From Prevotellaceae bacterium UBA1743 (lineage in GTDB: Bacteria; Bacteroidota; Bacteroidia; Bacteroidales; Bacteroidaceae): a DNA stretch of 24,085 nt. The notes beneath the pieces were generated by a model. That model saw nothing but the letters and a program-made list of their open reading frames with translations, was not told the origin of the DNA and made no database searches. The stretch is from assembly GCA_002314945.1 (NCBI GenBank), contig DCHV01000013.1, positions 60,061-84,145 on the forward strand. Reading direction: 5' to 3'. Position numbers and translations under genes: made by a program. Positions 1 through 6,927 of this stretch are shown piece by piece. Each line of letters starts with the position of its first letter. The first letter of the stretch is position 1.

Positions 1-33
1 TCGCTCTTCCTCTTTGAAAGTAGGGTTACTACG
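1..33 (-). repeat. Dispersed repeat copy A
   Basis: Read on the minus strand, this block matches 10864-10897 on the plus strand at 29 of 34 aligned columns with one single-base gap. The core pieces TAGTAACC, CTACTT and GAGGAAGAGC are identical. Both copies lie outside genes. The match may continue past the left edge of the window. Confidence 0.7.
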
Positions 34-95
34 TTCTGCCTACGTTGTTCCTTCGTAGCAAACTCGATAATGCACGTACGCACTACGATACCACT
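1..95 (-). ncRNA. Candidate structured RNA or leader, partial
   Basis: The stretch lies directly downstream of a consensus promoter on the minus strand. Read on that strand, a hairpin is formed by 54-63 and 33-44 (CTACG with CGTAG, extended by further pairs around bulges). It is followed at once by a block (33 to 1) that recurs at 10864-10897. Inside the block, 16-20 pairs with 6-10 as a small stem-loop, with a U-G pair where the other copy has C-G. The 3' part lies outside the window. It could be an sRNA gene, a cis-regulatory leader or a copy of a repeat. I do not recognise the family. Confidence 0.35.
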
Positions 96-100
96 ACGGG

Positions 101-133
101 CAAAGATAGGATGCAGACATATCTCAAGACAAA
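101..133 (-). promoter_or_regulatory. Leftward promoter, TTTG-N21-TATCTTTG
   Basis: On the minus strand the -7 element TATCTTTG (101-108) is preceded by TTTG (130-133) with a 21-bp spacer, which fits the Bacteroidetes primary sigma consensus. It would start a transcript near position 95 that reads out of the window. Confidence 0.65.
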
Positions 134-320
134 AAAAACTTCAGAAATTTGCTTTAACCTCACTTTTTCAAAATTTAGATTGTATATCAACTTGTTACAA
201 TCACGTCATCCTCTATTTGATACCACTTTTATTCCATATTAATCCCACTTTGTCTTCACTTTAGACTTTCATTAAATGGTCCTCCTCGCTTCAAATGTAA
301 AGATAAAGTGATGGATTCGT

Positions 321-351
321 TTTGTCATGTGAAAAAATAATTGTATCTTTG
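321..351 (+). promoter_or_regulatory. Promoter, TTTG-N19-TATCTTTG
   Basis: TTTG at 321-324 and TATCTTTG at 344-351 with a 19-bp spacer match the Bacteroidetes promoter consensus. Transcription would start near 356, so the downstream gene must begin at the ATG at 400 rather than at the upstream frame opening at 322. Confidence 0.75.
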
Positions 352-399
352 CACCGCGATTTTGAAAAATGTGTTTCTTCAAACTGCTTTCTATTTAGA

Positions 400-954
400 A
401 TGAATCTGTATATCCGTTATTTTGAATCTGAACATTTGGCGTATTCGCTTGATGACGCGTATAATTTCTTGACTTCTATTCCCGATGTGGATTTGGATGA
501 GTATTTGGCCGAAGATATCAAGAAGTATTTCGAGAGTAACAATATGATTCCGAAACGCTACAAGGTACATGGACGTGCGTATTTTATCCTTATCAAGACA
601 CTTGCTAATACGTTGGAAGAGTTTAAGCAAGCGGGATTGGCCGCTCAAGAGAACGGGGCACGCAAGAATGCCGAGAAGATGCGCCTTCAGGATATATACA
701 AGACTGTGAACGTGGGGTGGTACGAGACAAATATGACATTTAGACGTGTTATCCAAGTTCCTCATACACAGAAATGTCAGTATGTAGATACCACTTTCGT
801 GGCACGTGTGAAGGCAAGTAGTATTCAGGATAGCTTTACGAAGGTGATGGATCATTTGCGCACTCGTACAGATATTGATGCGAGGAGTCAGTTCCCAAGT
901 ATGAAGGGCAAGAATTTCAAGTCTGTCTTTCTTGGCATGAATCCTGAATCCTAA
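400..954 (+). CDS. Conserved-looking protein of unknown function
   Basis: This encodes 184 residues of unknown function. I chose the ATG at 400 because the in-frame upstream extension runs through the promoter at 321-351. The protein has no signal peptide or membrane segment and is soluble by composition. Its N-terminal half is acidic and aromatic-rich (YIRYFESEHLAYSLDDAYNF, residues 3-22), followed by a helical stretch with LANTLEEFK and a lysine/arginine-rich middle (ENGARKNAEKMRLQD). The C-terminal half is basic. I recognise no enzyme motif. The lysozyme gene begins 30 bases downstream on the same strand, so the two may share a transcript. The coding potential is good: a long frame with its own promoter. 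Confidence 0.75.
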   Translation: MNLYIRYFESEHLAYSLDDAYNFLTSIPDVDLDEYLAEDIKKYFESNNMIPKRYKVHGRAYFILIKTLANTLEEFKQAGLAAQENGARKNAEKMRLQDIYKTVNVGWYETNMTFRRVIQVPHTQKCQYVDTTFVARVKASSIQDSFTKVMDHLRTRTDIDARSQFPSMKGKNFKSVFLGMNPES

Positions 955-984
955 TTCTCGCATTCCCCTTTCTCGCTGATTTTT

Positions 985-1815
985 GTGACGTTGCTGAGAA
1001 TAGCATACCTTCTTCTCTTTCTGATATGCTCCTCAATGGAGGGGGTGTGTGACACTTTGTGCACGTTCTCCGAGGAAGACGACAAGTCGTATTTGTTACA
1101 GCAACCAGATTCTCTTCCTGTCGTTCCCTTAGCTGAATCTCAGGTCCACATCATCCTGGAGCCTACCTTGGTGAAGATGTCTCATCACACCAATCCTGTA
1201 TATGGCATAGATGTGTCCCATTATCAGGGAAGTATCAACTGGGATATGGTAGGTACTGACGAAAATGCCCGTTATGTCTATATCAAAGCGACCGAGTCTA
1301 ACTCTTTGGTGGACAAATGCTATTCCCGGAATCTCAAAGGAGCGCGTAATGCAAGAATTCCAGTAGGAGTTTATCATTTCTTTAGTCCTTCTACAAGTCC
1401 CTTTACACAGTTGCGTAATTTCCTGGATGTGGTGAATCCAGCACATCAAGACTTGATACCCATCGTTGATGTGGAAAAACGAGGACATGGTCACTTGTCA
1501 CATTTTCAGAATAATTTGTCGATTTTCCTGATGCAGTTGGAAAAGGTTTTTGGCGTAAAGCCCATTATCTATACAGGTGTGAATTTCTATAACCAATATT
1601 TGGCTGGTCGTTTCACTCAATATCGTTTTATGATAGCCAAATACGAGGGCGAAGAACCTCCAACCTTGGTTGACGATGTGCCTATCATTATGTGGCAGTT
1701 TACCTGCAAGGGACAAATCAATGGCATTCGATGCAATGTAGATCGCAGTTGCTTCGTGGATCAGTATGGTTTGGAGGATATTCTGCTATCGAATCACCGA
1801 GCCACAAATCGATAG
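985..1815 (+). CDS. Secreted GH25 family lysozyme (muramidase)
   Basis: A glycoside hydrolase family 25 protein, expected to cleave the N-acetylmuramic acid to N-acetylglucosamine beta-1,4 bond in peptidoglycan. The best start is GTG at 985 (276 residues), which keeps a hydrophobic leader (LLRIAYLLLFLICSS) followed by a linker of about 45 residues; the ATG at 1036 would lose that leader. The GH25 domain runs from about residue 72. It shows YGIDVSHYQG (Asp76), VYIKATES, GVYHFF and the catalytic pair PIVDVE (Asp162 and Glu164), ending with MWQFT and a short domain tail. It probably acts in the periplasm or at the surface, in wall turnover or against other bacteria. Its 3' end overlaps the convergent glycosyltransferase gene by 22 bp. 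Confidence 0.9.
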   Translation: MTLLRIAYLLLFLICSSMEGVCDTLCTFSEEDDKSYLLQQPDSLPVVPLAESQVHIILEPTLVKMSHHTNPVYGIDVSHYQGSINWDMVGTDENARYVYIKATESNSLVDKCYSRNLKGARNARIPVGVYHFFSPSTSPFTQLRNFLDVVNPAHQDLIPIVDVEKRGHGHLSHFQNNLSIFLMQLEKVFGVKPIIYTGVNFYNQYLAGRFTQYRFMIAKYEGEEPPTLVDDVPIIMWQFTCKGQINGIRCNVDRSCFVDQYGLEDILLSNHRATNR

Positions 1816-2729
1816 TACAATTTTACGAATGGCGATAGGCAAATTATGCTTGCTTTTGTGGCGAGTAGTTTTTGCAGGATTCGGTATCGTGTGCCATAGT
1901 CACGTTTCGGCAAAGGATAAAGTTCCTCTTTCTGGAGGTTGCATAGCAGTCGGGTGAGATCGTTCAAATTGATGGTTTCCTTCATCAAGATGATGATATA
2001 GCAGAGGACCATTATGTTCCTCCTCCGTTCCAATGCCCTCTCCATTTCTTCTGTCCCATGTATCGATTTGAAGCGCAGAAGTACGGTCATGAAGTCATTA
2101 TGCCGTTTTTCTACTGCATCCTTTCTCGGATTGTGGATGAGGGAGTAAGGACGATAACGGTAATGATACCCAGATACAGGCATACATATCATGTTGGCTT
2201 TCAACAGATTAATCATCGTGCAAAATTCTTCGTCCTCGTGACAGATGTAGGGCGTGAAGCGCAAATTGCCCAATACACTCCTACGTATAATGTAGGACCA
2301 GCATGTGGGGCGTATGTCGTGTGTGGCCATATAGGCCGTGGCAGAACCCTCGTAGTATTTCTTGGTGCCATGGCATAGTATGTCTGGCTCGTGTTGTATG
2401 AGTGTGTGTAGAATTTGGAGGTAAGGTTTTTCCTGTAAGAAATCATCGGCATCCACAAAGGTGATGTATTTTCCTCGCGAATTGTCAATGCCTGTGTTGC
2501 GAGCACCTCCTGGGCCTGTATTGTGCTGGCGGACTACGTGAAGATGAGGGTCGTTTTGTTCCATGGCCCACGTGCTGACATCATCTTTTTTACTGCCATC
2601 GTCAATAATCCATACCTCGTACGTGAGCAATTTCTGTAGAAATGACAATCGTTGGACGCATGTTTCCAACAAGGGTAAGGGAACATCGTAGCAAGGGATA
2701 ATGATGCTTAGGTATATGTCATTTTCCAT
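1794..2729 (-). CDS. Family 2 glycosyltransferase (third gene of cluster)
   Basis: A GT-A fold inverting glycosyltransferase, GT2 family, 311 residues. It would transfer a sugar from a nucleotide donor to a lipid- or glycan-linked acceptor on the cytoplasmic face. The N-terminal strand LSIIIPCYDV (residues 7-16), the IIDDGS nucleotide-binding motif (41-46), GGARNTGI (74-81) and the metal-binding FVDADD (91-96) are all intact. The C-terminal part is helical and variable, as is usual for acceptor recognition. It overlaps the upstream GT2 gene by 11 bp, which implies translational coupling. The sugar and acceptor cannot be inferred. Confidence 0.88.
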   Translation of the reverse strand: MENDIYLSIIIPCYDVPLPLLETCVQRLSFLQKLLTYEVWIIDDGSKKDDVSTWAMEQNDPHLHVVRQHNTGPGGARNTGIDNSRGKYITFVDADDFLQEKPYLQILHTLIQHEPDILCHGTKKYYEGSATAYMATHDIRPTCWSYIIRRSVLGNLRFTPYICHEDEEFCTMINLLKANMICMPVSGYHYRYRPYSLIHNPRKDAVEKRHNDFMTVLLRFKSIHGTEEMERALERRRNIMVLCYIIILMKETINLNDLTRLLCNLQKEELYPLPKRDYGTRYRILQKLLATKASIICLSPFVKLYYRFVAR

Positions 2730-3597
2730 GGTATGTCATTTTGAACCATAATGCTTTAACTCTCTCTCGCAAAGGAATTTGGGAATACGTGAGGAATGAC
2801 CATGGAATAGGTTCCTTGGGTACTATTTGTTGTGTTCCACCATACTTGAGATAACTCCGTTGTGCATTGAGGCAACGGAGGTACAGCCTCGTGTTAGACG
2901 CATTCTCTGGGAGTGTCTTTAGTGAAACCAATGCGTATAAAAAATCGTATAAAACTTTGCAGTCTAATGATTTGGATATGCTTTCTTTCCGACTGCAATA
3001 ATAGTATAGACCTTTGTCTATTCCTACTATTCTCTGTGCTTTCTTGAGTACATAGGGGATGGTCAGGATATCTTCGAAATATCGTCCGGACGGGAAACTC
3101 ATTCCTTGCCAAAGGTTGATGTCATAGACTTTATTGCAAGCAAAACAATGTGTGTGTCCATCGTTTTTCATCCATGTGCCGAAATCAAATGAGCCAATCA
3201 TGGGTGACCAACAATAGGCGTGGTCAGAGAGATGCTCCATCCTAATTGGATATTCCACCACAGTTCCTTCACTTGCCATTTCAAGGCATGAATTTAGCGT
3301 ATCGGGAGCAAGGAAGTCATCGGAATCCACAAAGGTGATATATTGTCCCTGGGCATGTGCCAAACCTGTGTTGCGTGCTTCACTAAGTCCCATGTTGCGG
3401 TCGTGATTGATCAGGTGGAAGGTGGGGTGTTCCTCACACCATTCAGCGCAAATCCCCCGACTGTTATCATAACTGGCGTCATTGACAAGGATTACCTCGT
3501 ATGAGTCCAATTGCTGATCCAAAATGGATTGAAGGCAATGACGTAGATATTGGGCTACGTTATACACAGGGACGATGATGGATAATCTCGTTCTCAT
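2719..3597 (-). CDS. Family 2 glycosyltransferase (second gene of cluster)
   Basis: A second GT2 enzyme, 292 residues from the ATG at 3597. That start shares ATGA with the stop of the upstream gene, the classic coupled arrangement; the longer frame to 3612 would need a TTG start. Motifs are LSIIVPVYNV (residues 5-14), LVNDAS (37-42, replacing DDGS), GLSEARNTG (70-78) and the metal site FVDSDD (89-94). Asn39-Asp40 keeps the donor-binding Asp of the first motif. It differs clearly in sequence from its downstream GT2 neighbour, so this is not a recent tandem duplication. It probably adds another sugar to the same glycan. Confidence 0.88.
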   Translation of the reverse strand: MRTRLSIIVPVYNVAQYLRHCLQSILDQQLDSYEVILVNDASYDNSRGICAEWCEEHPTFHLINHDRNMGLSEARNTGLAHAQGQYITFVDSDDFLAPDTLNSCLEMASEGTVVEYPIRMEHLSDHAYCWSPMIGSFDFGTWMKNDGHTHCFACNKVYDINLWQGMSFPSGRYFEDILTIPYVLKKAQRIVGIDKGLYYYCSRKESISKSLDCKVLYDFLYALVSLKTLPENASNTRLYLRCLNAQRSYLKYGGTQQIVPKEPIPWSFLTYSQIPLRERVKALWFKMTYHGK

Positions 3598-4694
3598 ATT
3601 CTCGATTTCCAAAAGTTGACATACTCATCAGCCACCTTTACATAATGGTGATGACGTTGGATGTATTCTATTCCTTGGCGTTTAAGTACAGGAATACAAT
3701 CGGGATTCAATACTAATTGTTCCAGTTTCTCATATACATCCTTTTCGTTGGGTAGTACATTTATGATAGGGCGAAGTTCACGCTCACCCAAAAGTTCATA
3801 ATGCTCCTCCTCTCCACCTCCTACCAATACAAGTCCTTTGCTCATGGCAAGGAGGCCGTTCATAGCCGGAGTGTAACTATACAATTGGTCGAGTAGGACA
3901 TCACTATCCTCTATCATCTGTTGGTAGGTAGGGTAGGGAACGCTCTCAGCCCGAATGATTTCTGTTTGTTCTGGATAGTTTTGATGAATGCGCTCCAATG
4001 CATTCCACATGATATCTGTGCCCTTGTATTCGTTTCTCCCCTTTTGTATGCCAATGAAGAATCGGATGGGTTCCCGTTTCTCGAACAGAGGTGCCTCATC
4101 GGATGATATTTTGATAGGGAAGGGGATGAACTTCAATTTCTCTTCGTAATAAGGACGATAACACATCTCGTATTCGTACAATCCAGAGATGATGCCGTTG
4201 CAGTCCTGTGCTATGTGTTGGTTTAGCTGTCCTTTCCCACCTTTCATCCACTCTTCGATCAAAGCATCTGTATATGCCGAATGGCGCAAATTGTCACCCA
4301 TGTTGAAATCTGAATATCGGAATGTATGGCAGTCGAGGCCTGCTTTCACCCAATAGTAATCTACGCCAAAAGCCCCCAGAAAGATAGCATGGTTCTGTTC
4401 CTTAAGACGTTTGTAGTAACGCCACATCCTTTCCACACGCAAATCCAAGAATATTGGGTTGATGAGTTGTACTACATCATAATTTTTGAGTTTGGGCAAG
4501 AGGCATTCCAGTTGCAATAAGTAGTGTAAAGTGTCCCATTTTCCCAGAGATTGTCGCTTCAGATTAATGTCACGTGGATAGTTCTTCCATGCATCTCCAT
4601 CAGAGACCACAGTTACCTCGTGTCCTAAAACGCGCAATCCTTCGGCTAACGTCCAGTGTACATTGCTATATTCGCCAAGTAGAAGTATCTTCAT
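3594..4694 (-). CDS. GT-B type glycosyltransferase (first gene of cluster)
   Basis: 366 residues from the ATG at 4694, a glycosyltransferase of the GT4/GT1-like (GT-B) type. The longer frame to 4715 is excluded because it starts inside the promoter -7 element. The N-terminal Rossmann half begins MKILLLGEYSNVHWTLAEGL and continues GHEVTVVSDG. The C-terminal half has FFIGIQKGRNEYKGTDIMW, a donor-domain strand, and a region DVLLDQLYSY...MSKGLVLVGGGEEEHYELLG, where GT4 enzymes carry the E-x7-E donor site. It leads a three-gene operon with two GT2 enzymes and faces a flippase gene. Its exact substrate is unknown. Confidence 0.8.
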   Translation of the reverse strand: MKILLLGEYSNVHWTLAEGLRVLGHEVTVVSDGDAWKNYPRDINLKRQSLGKWDTLHYLLQLECLLPKLKNYDVVQLINPIFLDLRVERMWRYYKRLKEQNHAIFLGAFGVDYYWVKAGLDCHTFRYSDFNMGDNLRHSAYTDALIEEWMKGGKGQLNQHIAQDCNGIISGLYEYEMCYRPYYEEKLKFIPFPIKISSDEAPLFEKREPIRFFIGIQKGRNEYKGTDIMWNALERIHQNYPEQTEIIRAESVPYPTYQQMIEDSDVLLDQLYSYTPAMNGLLAMSKGLVLVGGGEEEHYELLGERELRPIINVLPNEKDVYEKLEQLVLNPDCIPVLKRQGIEYIQRHHHYVKVADEYVNFWKSRI

Positions 4695-4712
4695 TTTCTG
4701 TTTCTCGCTATG

Positions 4713-4744
4713 CAAAAGTAACGGATTTCATCGAAACGAGCAAG
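4713..4744 (-). promoter_or_regulatory. Promoter for glycosyltransferase operon
   Basis: On the minus strand TACTTTTG (4713-4720) follows CTTG (4741-4744) with a 20-bp spacer, one mismatch from the TTTG-N20-TAnnTTTG consensus. The start site would be about 4707, leaving a leader of roughly 13 bases before the ATG at 4694. Confidence 0.65.
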
Positions 4745-4759
4745 ACCATAATGTGAAAA

Positions 4760-4791
4760 TTTGTATAATTCCATACAATCTTGTATCTTTG
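4760..4791 (+). promoter_or_regulatory. Promoter for flippase gene
   Basis: TTTG at 4760-4763 and TATCTTTG at 4784-4791 with a 20-bp spacer are a full consensus match. It is back to back with the leftward promoter, the two -33 elements being only 15 bp apart. The position fixes the flippase start at 4815. Confidence 0.75.
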
Positions 4792-4814
4792 TCGGCCAAA
4801 TTTTATTGAGTGAG

Positions 4815-6317
4815 ATGAATCAATTGCAACAATTACATAATTCGGAAACAACAGACAATACGTACGACCACGTGCTGAAATACACGGGTGTGTTTGGTGG
4901 TGTTCAAGGATTGAAAATGCTTGTTAGTCTAATCCGAAATATGCTAACAAGTAAAATTCTTGGTTCTGTGGGTGTTGGACTTATTTCTGTGTATAACTCC
5001 ATATCGGAATTCATGGTCAGTTGCAGTAATTTCGGAATACCCCTCAATGCGACACGAGTGTCAAGTGAACTGTTTGAAGATGGGACTGAGGAACAGATAT
5101 CGCATACTGTTCGGGTTATTCGTACATGGGTCGTGTGGACAGCCGTTTTTGCGACATTGCTGTTGTTTGTGTTCTCGCCTGTTATCAGTTATTTCTTTTT
5201 TGAGCATGAATGGAACCATATTGCAGAAGTAATGCTTCTGTGTCCGATGATCGTAGCTTTTCTGATTGCAGAAGGAGAGTGCTCAATCTTAAAGGGGCTC
5301 AGGCAATTGCGAAGTATTGCTATCATAGAGCCGACTGTGGCCGTATCGACTCTGTTGTTGACCGTTCCATTCTATTACTTTTGGAATCTGAAGGGAATCA
5401 TAATAGCATTGAATGTGAGTACGATAGCATCTTGTTTTGTGCATTTGTATTATTCTGTCAAATTGGTGCCTTATTCCATAAAGCCATTTAGTAAGCGTTA
5501 TTTCTCTGAGGGGCTTCCAATGGCTCGTACGGGTATTCCATACGTGTTAGCAGGAATAGCAAATTCGGGATTAGGTATGGTAATCCCAGCCCTTCTCTTG
5601 TTGCATGGCACTATGTCCGAAGTGGGATACTATCGGGCAGGGTATGCGTTGATGGTGGGATATGCAGGTATTGTCTTTGTTGCTTTGGAGGCTGATTACT
5701 TTCCCCGTCTATCTTCTGTGAATCATGATATTGAGAAGATGAATCGAACAATAAATCAGCAAGTGGATGTGTGTGTGTTGCTTATTGCTCCAATTCTCAT
5801 TATGATGATTCTGTGTATGCCTTTGGTAATACCATTCCTTTACAAGGAGGATTTCATGGTCATTCATGATATGACGATTGTGGCATCGTTCTATACGTTT
5901 TTCCGTGCTATCATGCTACCTATCGCATATACGCCCTTGTCGAAAGGCGATTCCAAAATCTTTCTTTGCATGGAAATTCTTTCCGATATCGTGATGGGAC
6001 TACTTATGTGGTGGCTTTACTCGATGTATAATCTCATCGGGGCGGGTATGGCTCTCTCTCTGGCCGCTTTGTATGATGTCGTGGTTGTGGCTCTGTTTTA
6101 TGGTGGATATTATAAGTGCAGAATAAGTACAAATACTTGGAAACTAATCATCTTCCAATTCCTTTGTCTCTTGGTTGCTGTGGCGTTGTGTCTCCTTGTG
6201 GATGGTTGGGTGGCACGTCTGTCCGTTGTTGTTGTGCTGATTGTGTCGGCATGCCGCTCGTGGATTGTCCTAAAGCGCAATTCTTCTTTTGTGTCCAGTT
6301 TGCTTAGAAAAGGTTAA
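4815..6317 (+). CDS. Wzx-type polysaccharide flippase
   Basis: 500 residues, an integral membrane protein of the MOP/MATE-like polysaccharide transporter superfamily, best read as an O-antigen or lipid-linked oligosaccharide translocase. It would flip undecaprenyl-linked glycans from the cytoplasmic to the periplasmic face. The start at 4815 (MNQLQQLHNSE) is set by the promoter directly upstream. A soluble N-terminus of about 20 residues is followed by YTGVFGGVQGLKMLVSLIRN, typical of the first helix and loop of this family, then about a dozen hydrophobic segments through to residue 490. It is divergent from three glycosyltransferases that could build its substrate. No polymerase (Wzy) or ligase is seen here, so the product could be short or finished elsewhere. 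Confidence 0.87.
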   Translation: MNQLQQLHNSETTDNTYDHVLKYTGVFGGVQGLKMLVSLIRNMLTSKILGSVGVGLISVYNSISEFMVSCSNFGIPLNATRVSSELFEDGTEEQISHTVRVIRTWVVWTAVFATLLLFVFSPVISYFFFEHEWNHIAEVMLLCPMIVAFLIAEGECSILKGLRQLRSIAIIEPTVAVSTLLLTVPFYYFWNLKGIIIALNVSTIASCFVHLYYSVKLVPYSIKPFSKRYFSEGLPMARTGIPYVLAGIANSGLGMVIPALLLLHGTMSEVGYYRAGYALMVGYAGIVFVALEADYFPRLSSVNHDIEKMNRTINQQVDVCVLLIAPILIMMILCMPLVIPFLYKEDFMVIHDMTIVASFYTFFRAIMLPIAYTPLSKGDSKIFLCMEILSDIVMGLLMWWLYSMYNLIGAGMALSLAALYDVVVVALFYGGYYKCRISTNTWKLIIFQFLCLLVAVALCLLVDGWVARLSVVVVLIVSACRSWIVLKRNSSFVSSLLRKG

Positions 6318-6395
6318 GTAACGACAAAAAATAACTTGGTACGATTTGAGATATGAGGCTAAATCGTACCAACTTATTCTTTCACCGTTACTTAA
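6314..6395. terminator. Large bidirectional hairpin after flippase gene
   Basis: Perfect outer arms (6314-6323 with 6386-6395, 10 bp) and perfect inner arms (6336-6347 with 6361-6372, 12 bp) are joined by a further 5-bp pairing (6330-6334 with 6374-6378). The loop is 13 bases. The flippase stop codon sits in the outer left arm. Read on the plus strand the inner stem is followed by CTTATTCTTT; on the minus strand it is followed by TTATTTTTT. It therefore probably ends the flippase mRNA and also backs up the tRNA terminator. Confidence 0.65.
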
Positions 6396-6410
6396 AGTCT
6401 TCTCGTCTAA

Positions 6411-6445
6411 AAACAAAAAAAAGAACCCTACATTGTAGAGTTCTT
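6411..6445 (-). terminator. Rho-independent terminator for tRNA-Cys
   Basis: On the minus strand AAGAAC-U-CUAC (6445-6435) pairs with GUAG-G-GUUCUU (6431-6421) through an 11-bp stem with one U-G pair and a 3-base loop. It is followed by a run of T broken by one G (6422-6411). It begins five bases after the tRNA. Confidence 0.85.
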
Positions 6446-6449
6446 TGAG

Positions 6450-6521
6450 AGGTGCCTGGCGGATTCGAACCGCCGTAGACGGTTTTGCAGACCGGTGACT
6501 AAGCCACTCATCCAAGGCACC
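6450..6521 (-). tRNA. tRNA-Cys (GCA)
   Basis: 72 nt without an encoded CCA. The acceptor arms GGTGCCT (6521-6515) and AGGCACC pair fully, with discriminator T at 6450 as in other bacterial tRNA-Cys. The anticodon loop CTGCAAA gives anticodon GCA (codons UGC/UGU). The T loop GGTTCGAATCC is canonical. Confidence 0.95.
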
Positions 6522-6539
6522 ATTTTGTGTTTTGCGCTG

Positions 6540-6572
6540 CAAAGTTACAACATTTATTTTGAATATCTGCAA
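6540..6572 (-). promoter_or_regulatory. Promoter for tRNA-Cys
   Basis: On the minus strand TAACTTTG (6540-6547) is followed by CAGCGC, the same start region as at the tRNA-Pro promoter. The -33 element is weak (TTG at 6570-6572, spacer 22). tRNA-Cys is thus likely to be transcribed on its own as well as by read-through. Confidence 0.55.
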
Positions 6573-6631
6573 TGTTGTGCTGATTTTTTTAAATCAAATT
6601 TGCATTTGCAGGTTATGTTGACTTCTTGTTG

Positions 6632-6704
6632 TCGGGGTGACCCGACTCGAACGGGCGACCACCTGGTCCCAAACCAGGTGCGCTACCAACTGCGCTACAC
6701 CCCG
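6632..6704 (-). tRNA. tRNA-Pro (TGG)
   Basis: 73 nt without an encoded CCA. Acceptor arms CGGGGTG (6704-6698) and CACCCCG pair fully, with discriminator A at 6632. The anticodon loop TTTGGGA gives anticodon TGG (reads CCA and probably other CCN codons). The anticodon stem CTGG/CCAG and a canonical T arm (GTTCGAGTC) are present. Confidence 0.95.
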
Positions 6705-6731
6705 AAAGCTTTCCTCTCTTGAAAAGCGCTG

Positions 6732-6763
6732 CAAAATTACGACAATTCGTCGAGATGGCCAAA
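6732..6763 (-). promoter_or_regulatory. Promoter for tRNA-Pro
   Basis: On the minus strand TTTG (6760-6763), a 20-bp spacer and TAATTTTG (6732-6739) form a perfect consensus promoter about 28 bp before the tRNA 5' end. Confidence 0.8.
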
Positions 6764-6863
6764 TATCTGACGTATTTTTTCTGCTGTTGACAAAAAAATA
6801 CTCATTTGCTGGAATTGCTTACATTTTTCAACTAATATAATATGTGTAATGAAAAAAAAGATG

Positions 6864-6871
6864 TAACTTTG
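6864..6871 (+). promoter_or_regulatory. Promoter -7 element for the ser operon
   Basis: TAACTTTG matches TAnnTTTG and is followed by CAGC as at the tRNA promoters. No good TTTG lies 19-21 bp upstream. The leader to the serC ATG would be about 50 bases and is very AT-rich. Confidence 0.55.
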
Positions 6872-6927
6872 CAGCCTAAAATAGAAAATTGGAATATTAA
6901 TAATAGTAGTAATACATTAAATTAACA

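Larger units (their letters stand above)
1..399. other. Gene-free region with divergent promoters
   Basis: No convincing reading frame covers this stretch; the short frames here have no family resemblance. It holds a leftward promoter (101-133), a candidate structured RNA leader or sRNA running off the left edge (1-95, minus), an AT-rich spacer (about 134-320) and a rightward promoter (321-351) for the gene starting at 400. On the minus strand between the leftward start site and position 1 there is no ATG, so either the leader of an off-window gene or an RNA gene is being read. Confidence 0.6.

Noticed and set aside
2719..3612. Tandem duplication of the two GT2 genes
   Set aside because: They share only family motifs (one has DDGS and DAD, the other NDAS and DSD) and little else.
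1794..4694. A full capsule or O-antigen locus
   Set aside because: Only three glycosyltransferases and a flippase are present; there is no polymerase, ligase, chain-length regulator or nucleotide-sugar synthesis gene.
6576..6631. Terminator between tRNA-Pro and tRNA-Cys
   Set aside because: A TGATTT/AAATCA stem is present on the minus strand but no U-tract follows it, so read-through is possible.
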